DNA of 34,478 nucleotides from an alpha proteobacterium SCGC AAA280-B11. Its GTDB lineage: Bacteria; Pseudomonadota; Alphaproteobacteria; Pelagibacterales; Pelagibacteraceae. The notes under the pieces are model-generated. The model ran no database searches. It was not told where the DNA came from and saw only the letters and a list, made by a program, of their open reading frames with translations. How positions within the stretch are numbered: the first letter of the stretch is position 1; the number at the start of each line of letters is the position of its first letter. The translations under genes were made by a program, and so were the position numbers. Below are positions 23,663-31,969 of the stretch, piece after piece. The DNA lies in contig AQUH01000009.1 of NCBI GenBank assembly GCA_000371745.1, positions 1-34,478 on the forward strand, given 5' to 3'.

Positions 23663-23824
23663 TTATAGTATTCCTTTTGTCGCAACGTTTAGTAACACTG
23701 GCGCACCTAAAATAAACGCTAGCGCCACGACTAAACCAACAAGCTTTGCAGCACCTATTAAAGTAATTGCAAGCTCATCCGTGTTAGGACCTACTACTCT
23801 TAATGTTTCAACTTTTGTGTTCAT
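23663..23824 (-). CDS. Small single-helix membrane protein (53 residues)
   Basis: An ATG at 23824 opens 53 codons ending in TAA at 23663-23665. The product begins MNTKVETLRVVGPNTDELA and continues with one long hydrophobic helix (about 20-46) rich in Gly, Ala, Val and Leu. Its composition is like a real membrane protein, and it fills most of an otherwise empty 316-base gap; the rest of the gap (23564-23662 and 23825-23879) shows nothing recognisable. There is no evident ribosome binding site. Function unknown. Confidence 0.55.
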   Translation of the reverse strand: MNTKVETLRVVGPNTDELAITLIGAAKLVGLVVALAFILGAPVLLNVATKGIL

Positions 23825-23906
23825 GCAGGCTATATAGATTGTAAATGTAATAAATTCATGAACAATTTGTGTCTTAATTGTGAAAGTTGTATTAATTTTT
23901 TTTAAA

Positions 23907-25037
23907 ATGCGCAGTTTAGTAATTCTTATTGTTATTTTTTTGTTTCAAAGCACATTTGCGTTTGCAGATTGTGTGGTTGATGATCATCTTAAATTTAAAA
24001 GTTATAATTTTAGAATAGAAAACGACTACTTTAACAAGCAAGACGCCAATTACACCAGTGGCGTCATTTTTTCTGGTGTGACCCACGATTTTAAGTCAAT
24101 GACTGGAAATGAGTGTTTACCTACTGTTATGCAACTGCACGGAAAAATTTTATCATTCCTTGATGGTAATATTCTTAAAAAAGAAGAGGGAATTTCAAAA
24201 AATATTTACTTTAACGCTTATCAAAGAATGTACACGCCAACCGATGACAAAACATCAATTCTTGTTAGGGATGATAGACCTTATTCTGGGATTGTCGCTT
24301 TAGATGTTGGGGTGAATGAAAGGCATAGAGATCATTCTAATGACACGCAGGTGTTAGATTCCAAACAATTTACACTTGGGGTAATAGGTCCTCTTTCCTT
24401 TGTAAGACAATCTCAAAATATTGTTCATGATGCTTTGAATGTTTATAGAGCTTCGGGTTGGGATAATCAGTTAGGAACTGAACCAGCACTTATGTATATG
24501 TTTGAAAGAAAAATTAAAACGGATATGCAGCAAAGTAATTACACACCTGGCATTTCAAAAGATCTAATAAGATTTTATGGTTTTAAAGTTGGAAATATTT
24601 CAACATCAGCAAACGTTGGTTTTGAAGGTAGATATGGACTAAACATTCCAAATGATTTTGGCAGCGCTGCTGATTATTCAGGTTGTGATAATACTGCGCC
24701 TGCATCAGGAACAATTCAATCTGGAAAGGCTAATTCTTGTGTTGATAAAGGAGATCTGCTTTTACCTATTCCATTAGGGGCTCACTTGTTTGCACTAACT
24801 GAATTAACAGCTGTTGCTTATGATTTTTCTTTAGATGGTAATCTTTTAGAAAACAATCATCACGTGAATAAAAAACCTATGGTTGGAAAATTATCATATG
24901 GAATAAGCTCACTTATCCCAATTCACAATGATAAAAATTTAAAACTCGTTGCAATGCAAGTCATTCGATCAAAAGAGTTTGAAGAACAAAAAAGAGTTCA
25001 CCGATACGTGTCAATTACAGTCGGCTTAGACTTTTAG
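23907..25037 (+). CDS. LpxR-like outer-membrane lipid A deacylase (DUF2219)
   Basis: A 376-residue exported protein with signal peptide about 1-20 (AFA|DC) and the alternating beta-barrel pattern of LpxR. The N-terminal FRIENDYFNKQDANYTSG carries the Asn-Asp and Thr of the active site, and the His of QSQNIVHDAL matches the catalytic histidine. LpxR removes the 3'-acyloxyacyl group of lipid A. Barrel-closing strands end in SITVGLDF, with a C-terminal Phe as for BAM substrates. A GTG at 23880 would add nine residues and spoil the signal peptide start, so the ATG at 23907 is chosen. Confidence 0.85.
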   Translation: MRSLVILIVIFLFQSTFAFADCVVDDHLKFKSYNFRIENDYFNKQDANYTSGVIFSGVTHDFKSMTGNECLPTVMQLHGKILSFLDGNILKKEEGISKNIYFNAYQRMYTPTDDKTSILVRDDRPYSGIVALDVGVNERHRDHSNDTQVLDSKQFTLGVIGPLSFVRQSQNIVHDALNVYRASGWDNQLGTEPALMYMFERKIKTDMQQSNYTPGISKDLIRFYGFKVGNISTSANVGFEGRYGLNIPNDFGSAADYSGCDNTAPASGTIQSGKANSCVDKGDLLLPIPLGAHLFALTELTAVAYDFSLDGNLLENNHHVNKKPMVGKLSYGISSLIPIHNDKNLKLVAMQVIRSKEFEEQKRVHRYVSITVGLDF

Positions 25038-25110
25038 TTGATTGCGAATATTTTATTATGATTACAGTACCTCTTGATTTAAATATATATTATTAAAACT
25101 ATAATTAAGA

Positions 25111-25332
25111 ATGCTTAATAAAATTAAAAAACATCTTGAGCTTGCAAACAAAGGTTACTTTGAACACATGATATTTGCGATGAAAATTGGCCTGAAGTGT
25201 CTTTGGTCTTTTATTACTGCCTTTGTTCACGCTATCAACCCAGCGTGGTTCGAATACACTACCAGCAGAAGAATTAAGCGAATGAATGACAAATTTGAAA
25301 AAAATAGAATTAACCAACAAATGAAAGAATAA
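25111..25332 (+). CDS. DUF6356 family protein
   Basis: A 73-residue protein matching the alphaproteobacterial DUF6356 pattern: YFEHMIFAMKIGLKCL, a hydrophobic helix, FVHAINPAWFEYTTSRRI, then a basic tail. A membrane-associated role is likely; function is unknown. The DUF1993 gene follows four bases later. Confidence 0.8.
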   Translation: MLNKIKKHLELANKGYFEHMIFAMKIGLKCLWSFITAFVHAINPAWFEYTTSRRIKRMNDKFEKNRINQQMKE

Positions 25333-25336
25333 ACTT

Positions 25337-25831
25337 ATGTCTATGTATCAAAACTCAATAGCCCAGTTTAAAAAAATGCTTACTAATACATCTGCTATTT
25401 TAAAAAAAGCAGAAGCTTATGCAAAATCTAAAGAAATTGAGCCTAAGGCTTTATTGGAAGCTAGATTGTTTCCAAATATGTTTAATCTAATAAAACAAAT
25501 TCAAATTGCTACAGATCAAGTCAGACATGGCTTTGGAAGAATTGCTGGCATTGAATTATTAAATCTTAATGATTCAGAAAATTCTTTTGCGGATTTACAA
25601 AATCGTATTAAGCAAACCATAGAATATTTAAATAAGATTAAACCTGAACAATTAAAAGGGACCGAACAAAAAGAGATTAAATTTTCAATCAGAGAGCATA
25701 ACTTTGAGTTTAAAGCTGAGGATTATATTGCAACTTGGATCATTCCAAATTTCTATTTTCATATTATGACTGCCTACAATCTACTTAGACACAATGGTGT
25801 TGAAATTGGGAAAAAAGATTATTTAGGCTAA
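25337..25831 (+). CDS. DUF1993 family protein
   Basis: A 164-residue helical protein of the DUF1993 (DinB-like four-helix bundle) family. It has MYQNSIAQFKKMLTNTSAIL at the start, ARLFPNMFNLIKQIQIATD in the middle, and the C-terminal FYFHIMTAYNLLRHNGVEIGKKDYLG. Histidines at DQVRHGF and FHIMTAYNLLRH could bind metal. No function is established. Confidence 0.87.
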   Translation: MSMYQNSIAQFKKMLTNTSAILKKAEAYAKSKEIEPKALLEARLFPNMFNLIKQIQIATDQVRHGFGRIAGIELLNLNDSENSFADLQNRIKQTIEYLNKIKPEQLKGTEQKEIKFSIREHNFEFKAEDYIATWIIPNFYFHIMTAYNLLRHNGVEIGKKDYLG

Positions 25832-25832
25832 A

Positions 25833-26297
25833 TTATTTTAGATTGGTTGGCAAAACTCGAACGGCGTCTTTACCAAATACGATCGTCACTTTTTGACCCA
25901 CTTTAAAACCAGTATCATCTTTACCAGCTGAACCTTGGATCACTGTTAATGGCTTTGTCTCTTTCTCAAGATTTAAAGTGTACTGAAATCCATTGTGTTC
26001 ACCTAATTTAACTGGAGCATAATAACCAATCACCGCTCCAAAGATTGCGCCTGCTACAGTAACTAATTCTCTATATTTTCCCTCAGTTGTTCTTCCAGCA
26101 ACGCCACCGAGAACAGCTCCAGCGCCTGCTGCAACTTCTGAGTTTTTCCCTTGGATAGTTACTGGAACAACATCAACGACCGTTGCAATTTGTGTTGTTA
26201 ATAATTTTTGAGCGTCATCACCTGAAACAACAGTTGGGTTTGTTCCACAGGCATTTAATAAAAGAATAATTAATAAAGAAGATAATATTTTTTTCAT
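25833..26297 (-). CDS. Glycine-zipper outer-membrane lipoprotein (17-kDa antigen / SlyB-like)
   Basis: A 154-residue lipoprotein: signal peptide with lipobox LLNAC (lipidated Cys near residue 17), a glycine-zipper 2TM domain (AAGAGAVLGGVAG and AGAIFGAVIGYYA), then a small beta domain ending VTIVFGKDAVRVLP. Members stabilise the outer membrane. Convergent with the DUF1993 gene, one base apart. Confidence 0.87.
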   Translation of the reverse strand: MKKILSSLLIILLLNACGTNPTVVSGDDAQKLLTTQIATVVDVVPVTIQGKNSEVAAGAGAVLGGVAGRTTEGKYRELVTVAGAIFGAVIGYYAPVKLGEHNGFQYTLNLEKETKPLTVIQGSAGKDDTGFKVGQKVTIVFGKDAVRVLPTNLK

Positions 26298-26310
26298 ATT
26301 TTTTTCTTGT

Positions 26311-26691
26311 TTAACGAAAGTATAAGTAAAGTAAATAAGCGCTATTCAGTATGTAAATAAATAGAGTAGTCATCATGCCTATTGCCCTAAATTTTAATTT
26401 TTCTTTAAACATGCTGTAAGCGTGTGAAACACGTCCAAGTACAAATAAAATATTTACAACTAGAAGATAAATAGCATCCGCATCTAATGCCTCTAATAAA
26501 AAAGAAGAAATAATAAAAAAAACAGTAAATTCAAAAAAATTGCCGTGAGCTCGAATAGCTCTAATTAATCTTTTATTATTACCATCGCCATAGGCAATCC
26601 TTGTTGATTTTCTTATTTTGATAGTAAAAATTGTAAGAACTAAATAAAAAATTATAAAAATGATTGTAAATAAAACTGAAATACTGAACAT
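26311..26691 (-). CDS. MAPEG-family membrane protein
   Basis: A 126-residue four-helix membrane protein with the MAPEG signature RAIRAHGNFFEFTVFFIISSFLLE and the third-helix LFVLGRVSHAYSM. MAPEG proteins include glutathione transferases and peroxidases; bacterial YecN-like members are uncharacterised. It lies between a lipoprotein gene and a glycosyltransferase gene on the same strand, with 13- and 5-base gaps. Confidence 0.88.
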   Translation of the reverse strand: MFSISVLFTIIFIIFYLVLTIFTIKIRKSTRIAYGDGNNKRLIRAIRAHGNFFEFTVFFIISSFLLEALDADAIYLLVVNILFVLGRVSHAYSMFKEKLKFRAIGMMTTLFIYILNSAYLLYLYFR

Positions 26692-26696
26692 ATTTA

Positions 26697-27401
26697 CTAT
26701 TTATAAAGCAATTTAAGTCTTAAAACATTAAAAAAAGTTCTAAAAATTTCTATTTTTGAAATTTTTGATCTACCGCTGTATCTAGAGCTAAAATGAATAG
26801 GTATCTGATATATTGGAACATTCAATTTATGAATCTTAAAAATTGTTTCCATAAAAAAGCTATAACCTTTAGATTTAATTTCATTTATATTCAATCTTGA
26901 TAATTTTTTAAGATTAAAACCTCTATAAGAAGTAGTAAATTCATTTGAATTAATATTTAAAAAAAATTTAATAAAAAAATTGCCAAAATAGCTAATATAA
27001 AATCTGAATCCTTCTAAATCACATTTGCCTCCATGTATGTAACGCGAACCAATAACAAAAGGTTTGTGCTGCAATAATTTAATAAATTTTCTAATAACAG
27101 CTGGATCGTGGGATAAATCCGCATCCATTGTGATTAATTTTTTATATTTATTTTTTTTCGCATAATTAAAAGCTAATTTATGAGCAGAATCTAAGCCTAA
27201 TTTTTCATTTCTAACTATTAGTTTAAAAAATTTTTTTTTTTTGGCATATTGATTCAAAAACTCCCTGGTTCCATCTTTAGAATTATCATCTACAACTAGA
27301 ATATCTAAGGGAATTTTTAATTTATTTATTTTATTAAGTAAAATTTTAATATTTGGAAATTCATTATAAGTAGCTGTAAATACTAAATTTTTTTTCAACA
27401 T
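26697..27401 (-). CDS. Family 2 glycosyltransferase, polyprenyl-phosphate mannose synthase-like
   Basis: A 234-residue GT-A enzyme resembling dolichyl-phosphate mannosyltransferase. It has VVDDNSKDGT near residue 37, the metal-binding D93-A-D95 followed by LSHDP, then GSRYIHGG and the C-terminal FSSRYSGRSKIS. It has no extra membrane domain beyond a hydrophobic stretch near 133-150. It should load a sugar from GDP or UDP onto a lipid carrier. It is richer in Lys, Phe, Ile and Asn than its neighbours, and residues 54-57 (KKKK) are encoded by a run of 12 A (12 T at 27231-27242 on the plus strand), a possible slippage site. Confidence 0.88.
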   Translation of the reverse strand: MLKKNLVFTATYNEFPNIKILLNKINKLKIPLDILVVDDNSKDGTREFLNQYAKKKKFFKLIVRNEKLGLDSAHKLAFNYAKKNKYKKLITMDADLSHDPAVIRKFIKLLQHKPFVIGSRYIHGGKCDLEGFRFYISYFGNFFIKFFLNINSNEFTTSYRGFNLKKLSRLNINEIKSKGYSFFMETIFKIHKLNVPIYQIPIHFSSRYSGRSKISKIEIFRTFFNVLRLKLLYK

Positions 27402-27450
27402 TAAGTAATTTAAAATTTATTATAAATAAAATTTTTATCTTTTTTAAAGC

Positions 27451-27777
27451 TTATCTAGATAATAAACCTAGCAACTTTAAAAAACCTAAAGCAAAAGTGC
27501 TGAATACCAAAACATAAAGGCCTATAATAACATAACTAATAATCAAACTTGCTATAATGAAGCCTTTTCCAGAATAGCGACCTGGCTGATTATTAAAATC
27601 TTTAAGAGCCATGTGCCCTAAAATTAGTGCAATAATCTGAAGTAAAAACGGAATAACATAAGACAAGAATAAACCTAAAATTGAAATCGCAAAAGAAATC
27701 ATTCCCATTACATGTAATGGTGGTAACTCAGTTGTAACTCGATGTTCAACAATTTTATGTGGATCTTTTTTAGCCAT
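27451..27777 (-). CDS. DUF4190-like membrane protein
   Basis: A 108-residue protein with a polar first 25 residues, then three hydrophobic segments containing MISFAISILGLFLSYVIPFL, IALILGHMALKDF and GKGFIIASLIISY, the pattern of DUF4190. Function unknown. It follows the next gene (27780-28196) by two bases, so they are co-transcribed. Confidence 0.75.
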   Translation of the reverse strand: MAKKDPHKIVEHRVTTELPPLHVMGMISFAISILGLFLSYVIPFLLQIIALILGHMALKDFNNQPGRYSGKGFIIASLIISYVIIGLYVLVFSTFALGFLKLLGLLSR

Positions 27778-27779
27778 TA

Positions 27780-28196
27780 TTATTTGCTTTTTTGATAATC
27801 TAAATAAGAACCATACGTTAATGCTAAAGAAGCAATTAAGAATATATAACTTCCTGTTCCTGCTAAATTAACACTGTGACCAAAAATAAAAGTAGTACGA
27901 GTTAAAATAAAAATAAGTGTTAAAAATGCAGCTAAGACTCCAGATCCAACTTCCACAATAAAATTATGACTTGGATCTAAAAAAAATCTTCTTCTTTTAA
28001 ATACTTGATACACTGGCAGAATATAAAGGAGCATAATTAAAAAGGTTTGAATTTGAAAAGCATTAACCCAAATAAATCCAGCATTAACCCAGGGGAAGAA
28101 TAAAGAAATAAATGCAACGCCTGTTGAGATAAGAACTATTAATTGCCCCTTATCAAATTTTAAATCTTTAGAGTCGATTTTAATATCGATTTTCAT
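27780..28196 (-). CDS. Four-helix membrane protein of unknown function
   Basis: A 138-residue protein. After a polar start (about 17 residues) come four transmembrane segments; FISLFFPWVNAGF at the first helix and a charged KRRRFFLDPSHN loop in the middle stand out. No family is recognised with confidence. Paired with the DUF4190-like gene. Confidence 0.7.
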   Translation of the reverse strand: MKIDIKIDSKDLKFDKGQLIVLISTGVAFISLFFPWVNAGFIWVNAFQIQTFLIMLLYILPVYQVFKRRRFFLDPSHNFIVEVGSGVLAAFLTLIFILTRTTFIFGHSVNLAGTGSYIFLIASLALTYGSYLDYQKSK

Positions 28197-28272
28197 AAAT
28201 TTTATTAACCTTTGATATTAAATTTTTACAAAAATATCTATTAATTATTATATTTAAATTACAACTTAAGAT

Positions 28273-29124
28273 TTAAATTGAATTCTTAATTGCTTGCTTG
28301 ATGTATTCAGCGCGCAGTGCCGTAACAAATTTTCCTGGTTTACCTTCTCCAATTTGAGAAGTATTTATTTTAATGACAGGCGTTACAAATGAAGTTGCTG
28401 AAGTAATAAATGCTTCATCTGCTGATTGCGCTTCTTGTAAAGAAAAATTTTTGTATACAACTTCATAACCCAGTTCTTTTGCACAATTCATAACAGCGTC
28501 TCTTGTGATGCCGGCTAAAATAAGCTGGTCTGATTGTCTAGTCTTAATAATTTTTCCTTTAACAATCCACGCATTATTAGAAGATCCTTCCATAATATAA
28601 CCCTGTCTAATAAACCAAGCATCATCAAAGCCTTTCTCTGTTGCTTCAGTTTTCGCGAGACTTGGGTAGAGCAGTTGAGTTGTTTTAATATCGCAACGTT
28701 TCCATCTTAAATCATCTAACGTCATAATTTTAATTCCATTTTTAGCATTTGGAGAGTCCATGAGCTTCTTCTCTTGTGTAAATGCAAAAACAGTTGGTTG
28801 AATTTGTTCTTTTGGCATATCAAAACTTCGATCGGCAACTCCTCTTGTCACTTGTAAATAAACCAGTCCTTCTTTAATGTTATTTAATTCAAGAAGTTTT
28901 CGATGAAATGTTAAAATTTCTTCATGATTTAATAATTTTTTAAATTTTAACTCCGTCATAGATCGATCTAGTCTCTTCATATGATTGTTAAAATCTATTA
29001 ATTTTCCTTCAATAACTGAAGTTACTTCGTATACAGAATCTGCAAAAAGTAATGATCGATCAAAGATTGAAACTTTTGCTTCATCTTCTCTCTTAAATTC
29101 TCCATTAATATAAACTTGTCTCAT
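28273..29124 (-). CDS. Class IV aminotransferase, D-amino-acid transaminase-like
   Basis: A 283-residue PLP enzyme of fold type IV. K147 (in DIK) is the Schiff-base lysine and E179 (EGSSNN) contacts the pyridine nitrogen, the same 32-residue spacing as K145/E177 in the Bacillus D-amino-acid transaminase. YxNGEF at the start and GITRDAV near the C-terminus also fit. It would make D-alanine or D-glutamate for peptidoglycan, or break down D-amino acids. Branched-chain aminotransferase and aminodeoxychorismate lyase are less likely alternatives. Confidence 0.88.
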   Translation of the reverse strand: MRQVYINGEFKREDEAKVSIFDRSLLFADSVYEVTSVIEGKLIDFNNHMKRLDRSMTELKFKKLLNHEEILTFHRKLLELNNIKEGLVYLQVTRGVADRSFDMPKEQIQPTVFAFTQEKKLMDSPNAKNGIKIMTLDDLRWKRCDIKTTQLLYPSLAKTEATEKGFDDAWFIRQGYIMEGSSNNAWIVKGKIIKTRQSDQLILAGITRDAVMNCAKELGYEVVYKNFSLQEAQSADEAFITSATSFVTPVIKINTSQIGEGKPGKFVTALRAEYIKQAIKNSI

Positions 29125-29220
29125 ATAAATATTTTATAAAAAAACTCTTAAATCAAATGATTAAATTTAAATACACAATAATTGTTGATAGTTCAAAAAA
29201 ATTTGAAAAGTAAATAAGTT

Positions 29221-29415
29221 TTAAGTGATTGAACAGGTCATGTCGCTACCGCAACACAGTGGACTTTTAATCTTTCCATGACCGTTTGGACATTCGCAAA
29301 TTTGTACTTTTTGTCCATTATCTAATTTAAGTGAAGCGTCATTAAGTGGCGCATCACATTTTCCGCAGGTTATATTCGCGGACATTTTACATTTTGGACA
29401 TTCATATGTGGCCAT
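29221..29415 (-). CDS. Cys-rich zinc-ribbon-like mini-protein
   Basis: A 64-residue protein with nine cysteines and one histidine in a clear pattern: C6-P-x-C9, C17-G-x-C20, C40-x-C42, H46, C54-C55-G and C61. The first two pairs make a zinc ribbon. The trailing CEC-x3-H and CCG cluster could bind a second zinc or copper. No named family is recalled. Transcribed alone, with about 95 bases before it and 44 after. Confidence 0.75.
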   Translation of the reverse strand: MATYECPKCKMSANITCGKCDAPLNDASLKLDNGQKVQICECPNGHGKIKSPLCCGSDMTCSIT

Positions 29416-29459
29416 AGAATCTTATAATATCACAAATTGGCCTTAACTAGTAAGTTAAA

Positions 29460-30017
29460 TTACTTAACTTTATCAAGGCTTAAACTAACATTCACCGTCA
29501 CTTCATCTTTTAAAATCAAGGTAGGTGACCAGGCACCAGTTCCAATTTCAAAATCAGACCTGTTAAAATTAAAGGTTCCTTTGGCAGTTGCTTTATTATT
29601 TCCTTCTAAATTGTAACTCAGGGGTATTTTAAAATCTTTTTCTTTTCCTTTTATGTTTAAAGTTGCAAAAGCAAAAGCGGTATTATCTTTATTAATTACA
29701 AAATCTTTAGTTTTTATGAAAGCTTTTGGAAATTTCGCAACATCAAAGAATATATCTCCTTTTATAAGATCAGCATAATCTAAATCATAATTTGTTGTCA
29801 TGCTTTCAATATCAACTTCAATATTTACAACTCCTTTTAAATTCGTACGATCTGCATTTACAAATCCTTTAAACTTTTTAAAATTTCCCTTAATATCTTC
29901 TGTAAATAAAACTGGGATTGAAAAATTAATTGAACTCTTTGAATCGTTAATAATCCACTTCTCTAAGGCAAATGTTTGGTTGCAGAAAAAAAGAAATAAA
30001 AAAAAATATTTAATCAA
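29460..30017 (-). CDS. YceI-family periplasmic lipocalin-like protein
   Basis: A 185-residue protein with signal peptide (1-17, TFA|LE) and the YceI fold signature: WIINDSKSSINFSI at the start, GxFKKFKG, DYADLIKGDIFFDVAKFPKAFIKT in the middle and FNFNRSDFEIGTGAW near the end. These barrels bind polyisoprenoid or quinone-like lipids. Its ATG overlaps the stop of the cytochrome b561 gene by four bases. That pairing is common and suggests the two work with quinones. Confidence 0.9.
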   Translation of the reverse strand: MIKYFFLFLFFCNQTFALEKWIINDSKSSINFSIPVLFTEDIKGNFKKFKGFVNADRTNLKGVVNIEVDIESMTTNYDLDYADLIKGDIFFDVAKFPKAFIKTKDFVINKDNTAFAFATLNIKGKEKDFKIPLSYNLEGNNKATAKGTFNFNRSDFEIGTGAWSPTLILKDEVTVNVSLSLDKVK

Positions 30018-30562
30018 TCAGATTTTCCATACCACATACGGCTTAGTGTCTTATCTTTTAAAATATAATGATGAAAAAGACTTATTAAAACATGTAATGA
30101 TAAAACAGTAATAAAAACATAAACAGAAATGACATGAATATTGATTGCAATTTTTGCAACCTCGTTATTTTTTTCAACTAACGCAGGAACAGAAAAAAGA
30201 CCAAACACGCTAACAGGTCCTCCTTTGGCACTCGAATAAGTCCATCCACTTAAAGTAACAACTAATAAAATAAAATAAAAAAAATAATGTCCTAGCTTTG
30301 ATAAAGTATTTAAAAATTTAACTCTTCCTAAAGGAGCTGGAGTGATATTAATAATTCTCCAAAAAAATCTAAAAATCAACAACATCAACACTACAATTCC
30401 TGTAGATTTATGAATACTAAATAATAAAAATCTAACTGGACCTTTTTCTAAATCATCTAAAAAAATTCCAAGAATAAAATTACAAACAATCAATACCGTC
30501 ATAATCCAATGAAAGTTTTTGCTAACAAATCCGTAAATATTTGAAGTATTTTTGTAGCTCAT
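30014..30562 (-). CDS. Cytochrome b561, prokaryotic type
   Basis: A 182-residue membrane protein with four helices and four histidines placed to bind two hemes b: H18 (NFHW), H51 (SIHKSTG), H143 (NIHV) and H157 (SLHV). The family moves electrons between quinones and periplasmic acceptors. Operon partner of YceI (ATGA overlap). Confidence 0.9.
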   Translation of the reverse strand: MSYKNTSNIYGFVSKNFHWIMTVLIVCNFILGIFLDDLEKGPVRFLLFSIHKSTGIVVLMLLIFRFFWRIINITPAPLGRVKFLNTLSKLGHYFFYFILLVVTLSGWTYSSAKGGPVSVFGLFSVPALVEKNNEVAKIAINIHVISVYVFITVLSLHVLISLFHHYILKDKTLSRMWYGKSD

Positions 30563-30782
30563 AATTTTATTATTTTTCTTAAAATATAATTACTCTCAAA
30601 TAAGCAAGAACTCTAGTAACTAAGATCTATTTATTTGATTCTAAACCTTGTAAAAAGACTATGTATACACCACATAGTTCTTAATCCCCTTGGAGTTATT
30701 GCTACACTGCAAAATAGCGTATCTATCCATTAAAAAATAAAAGAGCCTAAATCGCTGGCGCCTAATCAGTAATATAATAACT
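30563..30782. other. 220-base intergenic region
   Basis: Spacer between the divergent cytochrome b561 and winged-helix genes. It contains a 7-bp inverted repeat (ACTATGT at 30658-30664 and ACATAGT at 30672-30678). Nothing else could be assigned. Confidence 0.4.
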
Positions 30783-30842
30783 ATGCACAAAAAATGTGCA
30801 GAATTACTGTGTTTTCAATTTATCCGAATAAAGACAAAAATT

Positions 30843-31244
30843 ATGCTGAACAAAAATTCTATGATCAAACCTTTAACGCAAAAAAAAATTGCGACTTATA
30901 CTGCCCGTTTACTTAAAGGTTATAATTCTATTATGGCACATGATGACAATATCATGTCATTCAGATTTTCCGCTTACGGTACATTAGTTCTGTTTAATAT
31001 TATGGAAAGTTATTATGATAACAAACATATTACTTCAGAAGAAATTGCAAATAGTATTGATTACAAATTTGGCAGCAGAAATTCTATTATAAATCTAATT
31101 AAAACTGCTGAAAAAAATAAGTTAATTACTAGAATTACATCTAAAAAAGATCACAGACAAAAATATATTGTCCCAGCTAAAGCTTTGATTGATAGTCATG
31201 AAAAAATGATCGGCTTTATATTGAATTTAGAAAATAAAAACTAA
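30843..31244 (+). CDS. MarR-like winged-helix protein, paralogue 3 of 3
   Basis: About 133 residues. From the third or fourth helix on it parallels the proteins at 2759 and 3221: FRFSAYGTLVLFNIMESYY, then EEIANSI, GSRNSIINLIKTAEKNKLI and a wing with KKDHRQKYIVPAK. The ATG at 30843 is chosen because the upstream 20 residues from an ATG at 30783 are not family-like; 30861 is another option. No clear ribosome binding site. DNA-binding regulator by inference. Convergent, four-base overlap with the next gene. Confidence 0.65.
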   Translation: MLNKNSMIKPLTQKKIATYTARLLKGYNSIMAHDDNIMSFRFSAYGTLVLFNIMESYYDNKHITSEEIANSIDYKFGSRNSIINLIKTAEKNKLITRITSKKDHRQKYIVPAKALIDSHEKMIGFILNLENKN

Positions 31245-31957
31245 ACTATTTTTATAGACAGATCTGGTAGAGGATCTAATTTGCAAACAATCACATCACC
31301 TTTAACAACCGGACCTACATTTTCTGGTGTCCCTGAAAATATAATATCACCCGCAAACAATTCATTGCCTTCAGATAGTTTTGCAATTTGCTCAGCAACA
31401 GACCATATCATTTGATTAAGATTGGCATTCTGCCTTACTTCTCCATTTATAGACAATGAAATACTACCTTCTTTAAAATGACCAATTTTTGAAGCTAAAT
31501 GAATGGCTCCAACTGGAGCTGAATGATCAAATGCTTTGCCAACTTCCCAAGGTTTCTTTTGTTCTGCAGATGCTTTTTGTAAATCACGTCTTGTCATGTC
31601 TAAACCTAAAGCATAACCAAACACATGATCTAACGCTTTGTTAACTGGAATATTTTTTCCACCTGATTTTAAAGCTACAACAAGTTCAACTTCGTAATGA
31701 TAATTCTTTGTTAATGCCGGATAAGGATGATCAGTTACTGATCCAGATTTTATATTTTGAATAGCGTCCGTTGGTTTTTGAAAGAAAAAAGGAGGTTCTC
31801 TTGATGGATCAGCACCCATTTCTCTTGCATGCGCAGCATAATTTCGACCAATACAATAAATACGTCTTACTGGAAATAATTCAGAACTATCAGCGATGTT
31901 AATGAAGGTTTGCTTTACTGCAAATGGACTTTTTATATTTGCAGTAGAAGCAGTCAT
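31241..31957 (-). CDS. Fumarylacetoacetate-hydrolase-family protein, cytoplasmic
   Basis: A 238-residue FAH-family enzyme: YCIGRNYAAHAREMG at the start, the metal ligands in YEVELVV and GLDMTRRDL, KAFDHSAP, and the C-terminal GDIIFSGTPENVGPV. Short members of this family are acylpyruvases or oxaloacetate decarboxylases. It lies 12 bases after a second FAH-family gene and downstream of lrgAB. Metal-dependent C-C bond hydrolysis or decarboxylation is expected; the substrate is unknown. Confidence 0.88.
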   Translation of the reverse strand: MTASTANIKSPFAVKQTFINIADSSELFPVRRIYCIGRNYAAHAREMGADPSREPPFFFQKPTDAIQNIKSGSVTDHPYPALTKNYHYEVELVVALKSGGKNIPVNKALDHVFGYALGLDMTRRDLQKASAEQKKPWEVGKAFDHSAPVGAIHLASKIGHFKEGSISLSINGEVRQNANLNQMIWSVAEQIAKLSEGNELFAGDIIFSGTPENVGPVVKGDVIVCKLDPLPDLSIKIV

Positions 31958-31969
31958 TAAAAAAATAAA

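Noticed and set aside
30658-30678. 7-bp inverted repeat ACTATGT/ACATAGT as a regulator site
   Set aside because: Short, single and A+T-rich. Expected by chance in such sequence without conservation data.
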